DNA of 64,000 nt, taken from contig CM037469.1 of NCBI GenBank assembly GCA_021014325.1, positions 11,908,663 to 11,972,662 of the forward strand. The letters run 5' to 3'. Below are positions 1 through 14,300 of the stretch, in pieces. The notes under the pieces are model-generated. The model made no database searches. It saw nothing but the letters and a program-made list of their open reading frames with translations, and had not been told where the DNA came from. The stretch's first letter is position 1, and each line of letters begins with the position of its first letter. A program made the translations under genes and the position numbers. The stretch comes from Plazaster borealis. Taxonomy: Eukaryota; Echinodermata; Asteroidea; Forcipulatida; Labidiasteridae.

Positions 1-469
1 GGCCGCTCACACAAAATGGTGGTCGGTGTAAACAATTGAAAAGTCTCTTATGGAAAACTGACAGGATGGCTGCACCGTGATAAAGGTCTATACTTGAAGT
101 AAAAGAAACCCAACAAAACAAACAAACAAACAAAAATAACTGGATATAAATGTCTTTTTATAAACAAAAAATAAACCCCAAAACAATACTTTCTAGTACT
201 AGTAGTAGTCTATCCCCTTCTTACAATGACCAAATAATTAAAAAAACAAAAACAAAAAACAATAACAAGACTTTTTTCAAGCCACAAATTTTGTATTGAA
301 TGAAAACAAAAAAGAAAAAGAAAAAACCTGAAAATGAAAAACAAAACAAAAAACGGTGATCCGACATTAAATGAAATGATGACAGACGCAACCTCTCATC
401 CTTTTAATATCATGAATTCTGGTGTTATTTTGTTTATTCGTCAATTGTAAAGCTGTTGTTTTGTTTCGT

Positions 470-600
470 TTTTGTAGGCCTTGTCAAGCCCAACTTTTTG
501 GAATGTGCCTCCACATTTATGTATATTGACTTTGAAAAAAAATTCTTGATGATGATATGTGGAAATAAACGTTGCTTTGAATTGAATTGAATTTATTTTG
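470..600 (+). mobile_element. LINE-type 3' tail fragment
   Basis: The segment ends with GGAAATAAACGTTGC and a TTGAA/TGAAT short repeat, the usual look of a retroposon 3' end after loss of the body. No coding part remains. Confidence 0.4.
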
Positions 601-864
601 TGGGTAAATAAAAAAAAATTAAAAAGTACGAATAAACATTGAACAAGAACTAAAACCAAACAAAGGAAAAATCAAACGAAAAAGATTCAAGATGACGTCA
701 AAGCCGAGCTGTTACGTTTTCACACACTTCCTCACAAGATGGCATGCAAAAGCCAAGAGAGCAAACAATCGGCACACGGTGGTTTTGGATTGAAGACTCA
801 CCTTTCGCATTTGCTCTATTGTGTTAAGATCCGACATGGATCCATAACTACTCATCCAGTTGGG

Positions 865-1200
865 TTTCAACTGAACATAAGAACAATATCATCAAAAACA
901 ACAACAACAAAAAGAACAACAACAAAAACAACAACGACGTGCACAGCAAAACAATGGATTATATTGAAGGAAAATGCCAAATGCAGAAACACAATGACAA
1001 AGACAACAGTAGTTTGAGGAAAAACAACAACCACAAAAACAACAACAAAGACACGCAAAGCAAAACAATGGATTATTTTATAGGAATTATAGGAAAATGC
1101 CCAAACGCCAAAAATCAATGACAAAGACAAGAGTAGTTTAAAGGAAAACAAAACAACAACAAACAAACAAACAACAACAAACAAAAGTGACAGCAACAAT
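865..1200. repeat. AAC-rich low-complexity tract
   Basis: Interrupted (AAC)n/(CAA)n, with two diverged copies of a unit containing ACAATGGATTAT (about 950 and 1067), which suggests slippage-driven duplication of about 115 bases. Confidence 0.7.
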
Positions 1201-1544
1201 CACAAAGATAAACATTAAACAAAAACAGGTTTCAACAACACAGCAATGGACAATGATAACAAAGTTTCCAAAACAAAGTATGAAACACAGACGATGAGAA
1301 GGAAAGTGACAGCACCAAGTGTTTTTATGTAAATGACGACAAAAACAGAAAAATACAAATGTTAACCACAGACAAGAAACAAGATATAGGGGAAAATGAA
1401 GAAGGAATAAAATGTTAGGAAACATCAGAAAAAGTACATTGAAAGAAAAGGTGTCTGAAGTGGAGTAGTTTCAGAATGTGTACAAAATCTAAATCAATAC
1501 CTTTTTGAGCAACATTTGTAATCCATCGACTATTTTTGCCAGAG

Positions 1545-1960
1545 ATTCATTGATCTGGTACTGCACAGCCAAACCAACCATGCTTACATGTAGCATGGAG
1601 CATGCATACCAATCTTATCAGAGTCTAAAGGTTTTGCCTGAGTTTGATGGCTTCAGTACTGCACAGCCAAACCAACCTTGCTTAGCATAGAGCCAGGCAT
1701 ACCAATCTTATCAGAGTCTAAAGCTTTTGCCTGAATTTGATGGATTCAGTACTGCACAGCGAGCCAGGCATACCAATCTTATCAGAGTCCAAAGGTTTTG
1801 CCTGAATTTGATGGATTCAGTACTGCACAGCCAAACCAACCAAGCCTCGCATGGAGCCAGGCATACCAATCAGAGTTTAAATGATTTAGTACTGAACAGC
1901 AAAACTAACCAATGTCCAAAACTTTTGCCCCAATTGTGATAGACTCGGTCTTGTACAAAC
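1545..1960. repeat. Tandem array, ~93-bp unit
   Basis: About four and a half units share TACTGCACAGCCAAACCAAC and GGCATACCAATCTTATCAG. The GCATACCAAT marker recurs at 1604, 1697, 1769 and 1861, so spacings are 93, 72 and 92. The short unit has lost about 21 bases. Each unit is open in one frame, which creates artefactual small ORFs. Confidence 0.85.
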
Positions 1961-2195
1961 ACACTAACCATGCTAGGCAAAGGGGCCAATCACAAAATAA
2001 CATCAGGGCTGAATTATTTTAGTCGGGTACTGCATGGTGTTGGCTAATGGGAGGATATGGGAGGTGTCGTCCAGAAACCCACAGTTGGGTTTGGGTTGAT
2101 GCACCTCAGAAGAAAGTCACAACTGTCAAGAGGGTGGAGTTGTGGGTCTGAGCGTTTCATACTCGTAGAAATTTCCATATTTTTTAAAATCTCAC

Positions 2196-2308
2196 CTTTC
2201 TGAGATGTTCAATGCGATCCATCTCCTCCCTGTACTTATTCATTTCTCGTTTGACGGTGAAGTTTGGCTGAACCTCCCCTTTTGGCTTCCCTCCACCTAT
2301 GCTGAATG
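2196..2308 (-). CDS. LRCH: LRCH exon n: pre-CH-domain segment
   Basis: The acceptor is TTGTTTGATTTCAG and the donor GTGAGA; it ends in phase 0. It encodes FSIGGGKPKGEVQPNFTV and KREMNKYREEMDRIEHLRK. In LRCH proteins the (Q/N)FT(I/V)-R(K/E)M block stands immediately before the calponin homology domain, so the CH exons should follow to the left. Nothing resembling a CH domain is visible between 1 and 2195, so they lie outside the window. Confidence 0.94.
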
Positions 2309-5300
2309 CTGAAATCAAACAAGAAGCTGACTTACAAAGTGGAGTGCCCAGCGGTCTAGTGCACCGGAATCAAGTTCTGGAGTGTGTATTCAACTATTAT
2401 TCTTCTTTTTAGGATCGTAAATTGAAACATAAGTCATTTGTAATGCGATTTGCAAGTCCATTCGTTGGCCGCCATTTTGTTGCTTACTTATCTGCACTCT
2501 GATTGGCTAACAGCAACTTGTATGGACGACCGACATCGCCACTTCACAAACGTAAGCGGCAATTCATTCCCACCTACAGGGAAACATTTTGCAAAAGTAG
2601 GAATTTTTCTACTCTTGCAACTTTACTGACAAAGACTGATGACGATCGTTAGAAACCCCATTTGCCAATCACGCCTGAATGTGTGCCTGTATCACATAGG
2701 TTTAATGACAACATGCCCGGTTGGGCAGCATTCTTAATTTTTTACAAGCAACTGAAAACAGAGGTCAATTCTTATACTTAGGTTTTCTTTGTTATTTTGT
2801 TGAATTGATTTTACTTTCATATTGTTTATTCCCAACATTGTATATAATTTTCCTGGCCATAAACTACAATAACTAAAATAATTGACAAAACAAAATACCG
2901 CCCACGTAAAACTCCATATGGTTAGGACCACAATGGTCCCGGAAGTTTGAATATGCGCGGGTACTCGCACAGTCTATAAAGTCCTTCTTAATTAAATCCA
3001 CATGATACTTTTATGCTTCTCTCAAGAAAAAAACGTCAACCACACATTTTGAAAGGGTGAATCTCAGACCACTATTAAAAGTACAATGAAGGATAGTTTA
3101 CTCCCAAAAGTTACAAATGGTACAGTCCACTTCACATACCTGATCTTGGTTTGATGCTGCCAAAGGCTGATCCACTGTAGGGCACAGGGGGTGGGGGTGA
3201 CTTCACACTGCCCGGGCTCACTTCCCTTGTAGGGTCTTGATCTTCTTGAGTGGAAGAGTTTTGCGTTGAGGGTGGCGTCCGACTCTGCAATGAAAGGAAG
3301 ATAAAAACCATAAAAACTAAGATTAGGTACATGTGCAACTCATTTGACGTAACAGTAAAATGGTGCGAGGACCCAGTCTTTACTGTGAGAAAATGACTGT
3401 GTTTGGGGGGAGGCTGGCCACCGTTAATGGGCCAAGTGGAAGGCCAGCTAATTAAGACCAGAATCAAAATAAGAAAAAACTCCCTGACCCAGTTTAACAT
3501 TATGTTTAAGCTAACTGTTCTTGAACAAGCACCAAGACATGTAAGAGAAGATTGATTTCATTTGTCTTTATGGGTATTAAGTATACTTTATTATGTCATT
3601 TGTCAATAGAATTGAAAAATATTTTTACAAGACCAGAACGTAATGAGAGAGCACTTTTTACACGGTTTAAAATGTACATGTTAATTTTTAACTGTTTTTA
3701 TTTGAACAAGCACTAAGATCTCATTAATTTATTTGAACTTATTATTTTTTGTTCAAGATGTTACACAGTGAGGTATAATTCTTCATTAATATTCAATTAA
3801 AAAACACAAGACCGCTGGACTCTGGCCTACAGTCCAGTGTAGAATTCAAGCCCTGGAATCTGGTCTTTATATCACATTTTAATGTACCCCAGCAAGATCA
3901 AGTTTTGACTAATCACAAGGCTCAAATTTAAGGGGAAAAATCCACATGACCACAGGCTTGTAGGTTACAATATTTACTAGACCAGCATTTATTTTACAAG
4001 ACCAGAACATAATGAGAGAGCACTTTTTACACGGTTTAAAATGTACATGTTAATTTTTAACTGTTTTTATTTGAACAAGCACTAAGATCTCATTAATTTA
4101 TTCATGCTTCAATACTCAACACAATTGAAAGATATTTAAAGATATTATTACAAAGTAAGGTACTTTTAGTCAATTGAAAAACACAAGACCACCGGAGCTT
4201 ACTGGCCCGAGGCTAAAATCAATGGCCTGCGGTCCAGTATTAAAGGGATTGTAGACGTTTGGTAATTGGAACCCACTGTTTGTTTCAATCCTTTAATTTC
4301 GAGCCCTGTAATCAAAGAATGCAATCCTTAACATTTAGGTGAAAGGAAACCAGCGCATTACCTGTACATAGTTCCTGAGGGCGCTCTTCTGCATATGCTT
4401 CATCCGTGCTTTCTCCTCTTCCTGCCGTCTCCTCGCAAGCTGCGCCTCGTGACGGCTCTGAGAGATTCCACCATCTGGCTGCAACGGTGGCGGCGGCGGT
4501 AGCGACGACGACGGTGGTAGCGACGACGACGATAACGATGTGATGTTTTCTGTTCGCTGCAGTTGCCTGTGACTATCGTCTGCTGACGCTGATGGCAGCC
4601 GACCATTCGGTAAGGTGCTAGAGTGATTGGATGTTGGTCTACTGTTTGTGGTGGTAGTGGGGGGGGGGGCATAAAATAATAACAGGATGCTCTAAGTAAT
4701 TTTCATTTTCATTAGTAATAAAATGAGACTAATAAAAAGAGATGCACTAAAGTGTATCTAGATGAGGCACCATCTCAAAACTATTCCAGAAAAAAAGTTG
4801 TGGGAGAGTTCATCCACAAAGGGGAAAATCATTTCGGATAAACTGCGGATGGATTTGTTTTTTTCAAAAACGTGGATGGATTTGACATTCTTGTGAAAAT
4901 ACCATGACAGCTTTTTGCTGTTTTCTCAGCAAGTAGACACTGTATTCAGCTGAAACTTTCACAGACTTTTAATGGGTTTTTTAAATATAAATTCTTGCCT
5001 ACAAATATACGACCCTACCTTTAAATCCATGTAAACTGCGACATTATAATTTTTCAAAAGCACCAAGGAATCTTAACAATGCGACAGTATCTCACTATCT
5101 ACAAATCACTCCCAACAACCTCAAAATACAGACAAATTCACCGTGCAATGTATTGCCTGAACCAGTTTCATAAAATGTGAGCAAAAAACTGCAGCCACAG
5201 ATTGGTGAGCCAACTGAGATTAGCGAAAGTGACCAGCGTCAAAGTAAAGCGTTAATTTTCTGTCGTTTTTTTAGCAGAGGACTTTTGCCAGAGCTAGGAC

Positions 5301-8300
5301 AGGAAAAGGGTGAATGGGGGACAGGTCTTGAAATTCAGTGTTTAAGATGCGGGTTGGTTTTCCCCTTTTATCCTTCTAAAAGAAAATAAATTTGCTAAGC
5401 ACCAAAAAGTCTTGAAATGGGGTACCAACCAAAATTACTGTGTAGCGTACAGTGATCATGACTGGTCCACCGCTAATTCTCGCTAAACCAAATAAAACTT
5501 TTTCCGCACTATTTTATTGCAGAAAAGCAATATGAAATTGGGCTCTGTTAAAAAAATCATTGAAAGTTACACCAGAGCTGCCAACACCTGCATCTTGCAA
5601 TCAGGAAGATTTTGTACAACAATCAGGGAGATATTTAGAATTACATTCAACACAACAGGGAAAAGGTTTCCATAATCAGGGAGATTTTCAAATTTGTTCT
5701 TCAGAACATGGAAAGATTGGTTTATTTTCAGGGAACTTTCTGCAGAATCAGGGAGAGTTGGCAGCTCTGTTACACAGTTACACTGTTACTCTTTCCAAAG
5801 CCAGCACAACAACAGATAAATTCTGTGCAGCTGGTGCTGCAAATAACCTACATATAAAAATTGAAACTTTCTCAGAAAGTTTTTAAGGAGTAAACAGAGG
5901 CAAATTATCAATGAATTTCAAGACCCGGTGGAAGAGGATTGAAGGGTGGGGGTATAGCTTACGTGTAAGAATCAGTAACATTAACCGTCGCTCTCCGTGC
6001 CGGTCTCTTAGTCTGGGAACTGAAAGATTACGGGACACAAATTTTCATAGATTTCATTTTTTAGATATCTTTTGTCCTAACGTATTTGAAATACACAGTT
6101 GCATGTTTTTTAAACTAAAATCTTGATATTACCTTTTGTATTGTAAATTGTTGCAATTCAGCATGTGGCTGCTTACGACAAGTTTGCAAACAAACCATTC
6201 TATATATCACTACCTCCTCCCCCCTCAAATCCGACAGAAAACTTTTAAAGAATTGTTCATGTTTGTCACAGCCTGTAGAGTTAGAAAATGTCTCTGTTCA
6301 AATTCAAGTTACATTTGTTTTCTTCTCTCATATAGGAATTCACCAGGACTTTGGATTCCTTCAGTTTTCATTTTCTTTGTGTGCAAATATCCTGATATAC
6401 ATTTCTGGATAAACTGACATTATTGTTGGTCTCCCCCACAAACATTTGTAAACATTTCTGACTTCCTACCACCATATATAAAAAGATCTACTTTTCCTTC
6501 CAAACTAACTTCTTTAAACACATATTTAGTAGAAGTTGACGGTTGTGTTTTCCAGTAAAACACAACACACCTTCTTGGGTGTCACTGATATTTGTTTTGT
6601 CTCCCCCAAAAACATTGGTGAACATTTTTGACCCCTACCACCATATATTAAAAAAATCAAATTTTCCTTCCAAACTAAGTTCTGTAAACACACTGAATTA
6701 GAAGTTGTCGGTTGTGTTTTCCAGTAAAACACAACAAACCTTTTTGGGTGTCACTGATATTTTTTCGGTCTTCCCAAAAAACATTGGTGACATTTTTTAA
6801 CCCCCTACTATATTAAAAATCTACTTTTCCTTTCGAATTAAATTCTGTAAACACACGTTGAGTTAGAAGTTGACAGCTGTGTTTTCCAGTAAAACACAAC
6901 ACACCTTTTTGGGGGTGTCACTGATAATAATGCACCACATCACAAAAATAGGGACAAATAATATCACGTGTGATGAGTTTGAAACTTAGTCAGGTCGTCT
7001 GCCAAAAAAATACACAGACACAAAAATAGCAAAATTGGGGAAAATAAAATTTCGGACAACGGAGGTACACTGTACTGAATCCTTTTAAGTGTCATGCACA
7101 TGCTCACCAAAAAAATCCTTAAAGGGCGTTTTCACATGAAAATAGACATTCATCATTTAATTTATTATTAGTAAATTATTTATTATTATATACCGCACAC
7201 ACAGATCCTTGTCATTTAATTGGTGGAACAGGCCTGGAATTTCATCTTTGAGAGGGCAAGGCCATTTTTATTTTGCAAAGGGCACTTCCATTGGAAAATC
7301 TTAAAGTCTAAGGGAAACTTCTGAAGGGGCACCAAGGCCAAGACCAGGGCGACAGAGGCCATGGCCTCCGTGGCCTCCGTAGCCTCCATGTAATTCCAGG
7401 CCTGGTGGAACAGGCGTCACGTTTCATCCTTTATTTTGCCTTGTATGTGTGTATATTGCAGTGATGAGATTTTATGAAAATTAAAAATCTTGAAAGTTGG
7501 ATGACAATTTCCTCTTGGTGTGGAAATGAAGCTCTCTGAATGTACAGACTGCTACATTTTTGAGGTTTCCAGACTCTCTGCGTCATTTCAAATAGATACA
7601 TGTATGTCTGAAGGTCTTGTCATAACAAGGGCCAAGTCTTTTCATCTCTGTGATGGCAAGTTTGCCTCTTTCAAGAAAATCTGAACGCGCAGGAAGATAA
7701 GTGAAAAGTCCTGATAAATCACATGCTTGGTACTAGCCGCAATGCTCCAAAATTTACTCTTTCTCTGTAGTCCATAAGGGTGTCCGCCGTCCCGTGGTGG
7801 TCCGAGAAACAAACTCCCTCCAAGCCTCCCTGTCGAGCGCGATCTTTGTTAGCTCATGCATGCTTCTTCTTTTGAGTGCACAAATTTACTATAATGGATA
7901 ATTATAGAGCGCTTGCCAAAATAATCATTTCCCGCCTGTTTGCAGGTTTGTCAAACCGAGGCAAGGTCTTGTCATGGCGGACCAGGTTGGTGTCTACATG
8001 GAGTCATCCACATTGTTTAGAAGGTTTTTTTTTATAGAATTTTCAGAGTGTATGGTGGTCAAGTTTCGGTGACTATTTTGCTTTTATTGTGATTTTTTTT
8101 TTTTAAATGACAAGGATCTATGTGCGAGTTTAAAAAAGAAATATTGAATGCATTTTGTTCGCGCATTGTCGCAGAATAGAATCACTCGGTGCAATCTGGC
8201 TACCCCATTTCACCTCGTGATTGTATTCTGCGACACACACAATGCACTCACATGCATCCAATATTTGTACATGTAAATTGTTTAACTTAATTATCATGTA

Positions 8301-11300
8301 CTTCTTAGTCACAAAGACAAAAGTGTGACATATCCGCAGAACAGAAAACATTGTTTTTGCAGTGAACACAGTTTGCTTTGTACGAAGCAATCTCCATCAA
8401 ACTTTTAAACCACCCTTTAAAAACCTTTTTTTTAAATTTAGTTTCTTACATTTATTACAAATACACCAAATTGCCAGCAAAACTAAATCAATTTTAGATC
8501 GTCTAGAGGTAGAGAAAACAATGCAATCATAATTAGGTCTGAATTTGAAGGTGAGAAGGATAGAGGTTCAGATAACAAGCAATGGAAGTTCAGACATTAA
8601 TTGGGAATCTGATGTTTTTTATCAAACGATCAAACTTGGCGCAGTGTGTCGCTTTTTCAACCTAGAACAGTACTCATTGGTAATTGTTAATTTTCCTATA
8701 TTCAGGAATGAGGCTCGCTGCTGACAAAAAAAGTCTGAAATTGGGATCCACGGCCCAATTTCATAGATCTGCTTAAGCAGAAAATATTGCTTAACAATTT
8801 TATGCTAAGCAGACATGAGCAGGATACCAGCCACAAATTGTACATGTGACATGGTAGATTGGCTGGTCACCTTATTCTGGTAAGCTTAATTTTGTTGTGC
8901 TCAGCTGCTTTTTGTACTTTGGCAGCTCTATGAAATTGGGCACAGATCTTAGGAGTTAAATTGAAATGATGGCATTTCCACCTTTTGATCACCCCTAGAG
9001 CTATAGATTCCAAGGAGATTTTGAGAACAGCATCTTCAATGCTAGAGAAATAGATCAACGAGCATAGACTATTTAAGTTTTGAAGAAAAATACAGCATCT
9101 TTTTGTCAACAGCCAGACTTTTAAAAAGTCTGAATTCAGATTAAAAAAAAGTCTGAAACTTCTCATCCCTGTATGTTAAAGATCCTTCATTTTTAGGCCG
9201 TGTCTACATTAGTGGCTTATGGCTAGATCATCAAGTTAACATGCATTGGAGGCCCATAGCAACATCCTTAGCAACAGCCACAGCCATAGCCGCAGCCGCC
9301 AATGCGGACACGGTCTAAGTTTCTGGTGCATAATGCAATAAACCAAAATCAACGTTGACTGGCGACTTCAAATGGTGCTTGCTCGGAGAGGCTTGGACTT
9401 AGTTAGTTTTTTGCGCCAGGTAAGGGGTCTGTATACGTTTGGTAATGACTCTGGAAATTAATGGCAATAAAAACTTACTTGGTAAGCTTTGGATAGTATC
9501 AAGCTTTTTGAGAAACTTTTCACTTGTTATTGAAAAAGATGTCACTTTTTATCCCCCAAAATTTGAATCTGAGAAGCGTTACAGACATTAACGTTTCTCA
9601 GATTGTGTATTCCAATTGCAGATTATTCTTTCTGCGTGGGCATAACCGCTCTAGATTTTCGGCAATATCTCAAAAAAGCTACCACCTTTTGAAATGTAAC
9701 TTTCACAGGTTAGTTTTATGGTATAATCTACAATTATATAGGATTAAAACAAACAGTGGGTTCCAATTACCAAACGTATACAATCCCTCTAAACAAAATT
9801 TCAAAAATGATGAAAATATTTGCCAAGCACATCCATCCCAATAAATCGTCATTCTTAAGACTATTTGAAAGAAAGTTGGAAAGCAGGAGAGTTGAAAAGG
9901 GTGAAAGTAAGAAAAAGATATGGATGATGGGAAAAGAAGAAGGTAAGGCGATAACAAAGCATGGTGGGGCTGTTAGGGGATTACCCGGAAAAGTGGGCGG
10001 GGCAGGGTGGCTTAAAGCTTGGATGAGAAAGCATGCAGATAAACAAACTTACATCTCCAAAGAGGTCGGTCTTCTCAGGCTCTCGTTAAAGGAAGAGGAT
10101 GACAGGGGTCTGGGTTTGTTTCTCCTATGAGCAACGAAAGGGCGGGCAGAGATGTGCAGAGCCAAACAAACAAACAAGCATGCATACAATCAGTCAACGA
10201 CAGATCCACAGAGGCCCTCATTCAATCAACACAAGTTTGTTTCTTCCCTTCCAACCCGTCCCCGATCCCGTTCATTGAAATTTGCTCCGTAAGGAAAGAA
10301 GTGCAAAGCCTTTCTTCGATTTTTCGTAAGCCATTTTTTCTTTTACATATAGTAAAATTCAGAAAATTGGAATCTTAGAATTAAGGTATTATACAGGATT
10401 GGTAGAGCTGACAAAAGAAGTCGCAGACAGTGTTCATGATTTGTGTGATCAACCATATACATGAAATACATGTAATAAACCTGTACAAATTTGGGCTTAA
10501 TCCAATGTGTGAGTCAGGAGAAAATAGTGAAAACCATTGCAAAATTTTCAGCATGTGAACACATTGTACTTAATTTTGGTTGCAACAACCAAAATCAGCT
10601 CATTGCATTTTGTTTTTAAAGGTTTTCAGATACAGTTTTCTCGAATATGACTTCATTTCAGAGGGAAATATGTGTAACAAAAAAACTGATTCTAGTATGA
10701 ACTTCATTATCAGTAAGCTTTCAGACTAAAATTAAACAATGTTTTGTTTTCCTTACCAATCCTGTATAATACCTTTAAAGGTGAATGATAACACCATCAG
10801 GCCCAGGGGCATTAGCTTTTTTCTTGTTTTAGTAGCAAAGCTACAATACCTTTAAACTTGAGAAAGACATCAAAAATAATTGTATGCATCTTAACATTTT
10901 TTCACAGGAGCATATCATACTTTTTTAAAGCCCCCCCCCTCCCCAACCCGACAATTTTCAAAAGGCAAAAGCTGTCAATAGTCACATGGCAGGACGAGGC
11001 AAGCGACAGCCAGAAAAAATAATAATAAAACAACTTTTCAACAAAATTTTACTCACAGCACAACAATCACATGGCACACAAGCAAGCAAGGTACTGAATT
11101 CTTAAGTGTTGGAAAACTACAAGTAGTGCTTAAGGCTTGGTCACAGAAAAAAAAACCCACTGTTGCTTTGAGAGGAAGTATCTAGTGTGCATAGAGATTG
11201 TATGTGACGAGGAGTGCAGTAAGGATCACCACACTTGGCATAATACTTTGCTTTGATAACCCATATCCGCCTGACTGGTCACAGCACATAAACACTGTTC

Positions 11301-14300
11301 CTGCCAAAGCCCATGCAGCACTTATTACTGCATTACATAAAACATTCATGATTTACAGTCGTGGAAATGAACATAACCCGAAAAACTGTATACCATTGGA
11401 AAGATCAACTCATTCTCTTTAATGTGATATATATTTTGTCATGTTTCCCGTCTCGTGTCACTAGTAGTGAGAGTACAAAGAAAGACACCGACGTCTTGTT
11501 CACCAACAGGTTTTTCCCGTAGCTCGGCAGTAACAGCGTTCAGGTGTACTACGAGATTTACCGTAGCTCGGCAGATATGGGTTAACTCTTTAGAGACCAC
11601 ACTTCATGAACAAAATCAAGGCTTGACTTTCAACAAAATCTCCACTGGACCGCAGGTCTTGAGAAAGTCAGAACTTTCACTGGACCACAAATATTTTGTG
11701 CAAGACCTAAAATAATTGACTCTGTTTAATTTGTTGTAGTTCCTAAATTTTTAGGAGGAGGAATTGAAAAGCTGCAGAATGCATTAAATGTATTATACAG
11801 GATTGATAGAGCTGACAAAATAGTCACGGTGTTCATGCTTTGTGTGATCAACCAAACATATAACAATAACAAACCTGTGAACATTTGGGTTTAATTCGTT
11901 GTGCGAGTCAGAAAAAAATTGTGAAAAAACATGCACAATTTTCAACATGTAAACACATTGTCCTTTGTTGTGGTTGTAACAAAAACAATTTTTTTTTTAG
12001 TTTTTTTTTTTTTTTTAGTTACATTTTTCTTGAGTATAACCCAAAAGCAGCTTTCCAATCAACCCAAATGATTATAGAAAAGTTTTCTGGAATCGACAAG
12101 TTTCCATGTGTCAAACATTAACATACTATCTGTCATTTCTAAAACAGCAATGAACCATTTCTTTCTTTGCATGTCGTCTCACCCCCCCCCACATTTTTAG
12201 TGGAAAAGAGTATGTTAAAAAAGTCCGCCACATCTGGGTGTACGGTGATGATTTATACAGAAATGCACGGTCTCTAAAGAGTTGTTTTATCATAAAGAGT
12301 TAAGGTTGCACCACGGCCAACTTCATACAGCTCCTCAGCACAAACATTTGCTTAGCACAGTTGAATCTTGCTGAGCAGAAATAGTTCAGCAACCTAAATA
12401 TCACGAAATGTCCACCACTCAGGGGACTGGTTTCGTGCCAAGTTTTGCCTAGTGGCAGAGTGGATACAATTTCTGCTTGTTGGCTTGATGACAAATTTCA
12501 TAAGCCTATATTAAAAAATCGAGCTTAGTAAAAAAGAAATTGGGTGGAACCCGCCCTCAGCTGAGCAAGATAGTTCTGTGCGAAGCAAAATTTGCCACTG
12601 GTGTTTTCTTTTCTTCTTCTTTTCTACAATATTTATCGAAAGTATTCGTGAAAGTGCTATATTTTGTAAAAAGGCCTCATACAATGTAATTTTGTAAAAG
12701 CTTTATTACGATGTGAAAGATCTACACAATCATAGTTTACAAAAATGGCCCAAGACTTTCTTCTCAAAAGAAGACACACAAAGGTTTGATCAGACCTTTT
12801 ATAACAGTTACAATAATTCCACCGCAAAAAAAAAACAACCCATACAACTGTACGTACCTGTCGATACCTTTACTGCTGTTTGACCCGTTATACTGGAGGG
12901 ATGATGTACTCCCAGAGGGAGAGAACCTTCTGTATCTCTCCTGCTCCGCTTCCCGCCTCCTCTCGGCTTTCCATCTCTCCTCCTCTTCAAGCTTCCGCCT
13001 CCGTTCCTCCTGCTCGTGTCGGATGCGCTCTTCTCTCGCCTTGAGTTTCTGGTCTTCGTAGATAGCCTTCTGCCGTGTGAGCGCCTGGTGTTTTTTTTAA
13101 AACAAGGAAGAAGCACGTCTTGATGTGTTAAGATCAAATTAATATTTCAGTCCTGTAGAATCTCGGGTGCAAACCATCGAGGGTGCAGTGCTTCATAACG
13201 ACATGCAAGATCAGAATTTTTTTTTTTACTTTTAACAAGTTGGAACTTCTTCTTTTCTGGGTACTTAATTCAATATATTTTTTATAATGATACTGTTTAC
13301 TAAATGTACACATTTCTTGTTTATTTTCTAACCAGGCCAAAGTCATGGCAAGCAAACTAAGAGAGGCAACTCTGTTGTCATGCAAAACAAAAAATGTTTT
13401 CAGCAATTTTAAACACATTTTCTTTGAACAACATCTATTTTTCGCCGGAAAATGTTACCAGTTAAAACAGCCAAGGACCAGTGAGAATTCTGTCCAACTA
13501 GTCCGGCTGGCAAGTTGATTGCTTACCACTGCTACACGTAAACCACTGATTGTTCATATTGCTTCAAATCACACAGTCCCATGCTAGTATACGTTGAAAG
13601 GAAATTCCAAAAATACCGACCAGTGAAAAAGCTGACGGACCAGTGAAATGACAAGCTAACTAGTCCTGCCGGCTAGTCGCTGAAAAGGTTAAGGGCGAAC
13701 CCTGGTTAAAGGGAATTTTGTTTTTAGACATCAACCCAAAACTCAATCTTCTCAATCATAAACTTTCAAGTCGACCTCTTAAAGACAATAAAACTTTCAA
13801 GACATGCAATAATTGGTATAACCTAAGGGGTGGGGGGCACAAATCAATATCTCAGATACAATTTCAAATCTTCCCAGTTTACACAGGAAATAGCTATTGT
13901 TTTGTGTTTGTTGTTGTTTTGATTTTTGTTGTTGTTTTGGGAGTTTTTTTTGGGGGGGGGGGATTGCTAGGAGCAAGCTGTGTTTCAGGATCCATCAGAA
14001 ACACATCAATCTAATCTTACTCATACATGTAAGTAACGATAAAACACATCAACCAGTGAAGTTTGCAAGGTGTGTTTCTAGGTGATACGATGTATTTTAC
14101 TTAACGGACCTTCCATCAAGTTTTGGGGAAGGTTATCAAAAAAACAAAATCTCTCATTTTATTCGGGTGAAAAACATTTTTCAAAAAGGTGGACTTTTCC
14201 ACCAAAATTTCAGTAATGAAGCCAAACCACATTAGAAATCAACTTATCTAGCTTGCAAGGCAAGAAATATTAGTATCGCTTTGTAAGAAATGCTTTAAAA

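Larger units (their letters stand above)
1..2195. other. Intron left of the last visible LRCH exon
   Basis: This stretch has no coding signal. Positions 60-360 are A-rich low complexity (AAAC/CAAA runs). Positions 865-1200 are an AAC/CAA-rich tract with many apparent small frames, all low-complexity. The tandem array at 1545-1960 is listed separately. The remainder, about 1965-2195, shows nothing recognisable. Confidence 0.6.
4642..10052. other. LRCH intron, repeat-filled
   Basis: Besides the elements listed separately, 4880-5040 and 5130-5500 are worn fragments of inverted-repeat elements, and 5770-6420 shows nothing recognisable. Positions 7430-7730 are a copy of the repeat also found at 37250-37690. 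Positions 7790-8700 show nothing recognisable. Positions 9196-9320 have short inverted ends (GGCCGTGTCTACATT / AATGCGGACACGGTC). No further exon with matching phase was found. Confidence 0.5.

Noticed and set aside
867..1425. Val/Phe/Cys-rich minus-strand frames of 95-110 codons
   Set aside because: They read through AAC/CAA low-complexity DNA; no start context, splice sites or family resemblance.
1545..1960. CRISPR-like array
   Set aside because: Units are whole tandem copies of about 93 bases without unique spacers, in animal DNA.
4400..4672. 90-codon His/Arg-rich frame on the minus strand
   Set aside because: Wrong frame of a genuine exon; the phase set by the exons on both sides gives the Ser/Pro and Gln/Glu/Arg reading instead.
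9756..10130. 124-codon plus-strand frame with basic C-terminal half
   Set aside because: It spans a TTAA element end and the reverse strand of a candidate LRCH exon; no splice or coding evidence on the plus strand.
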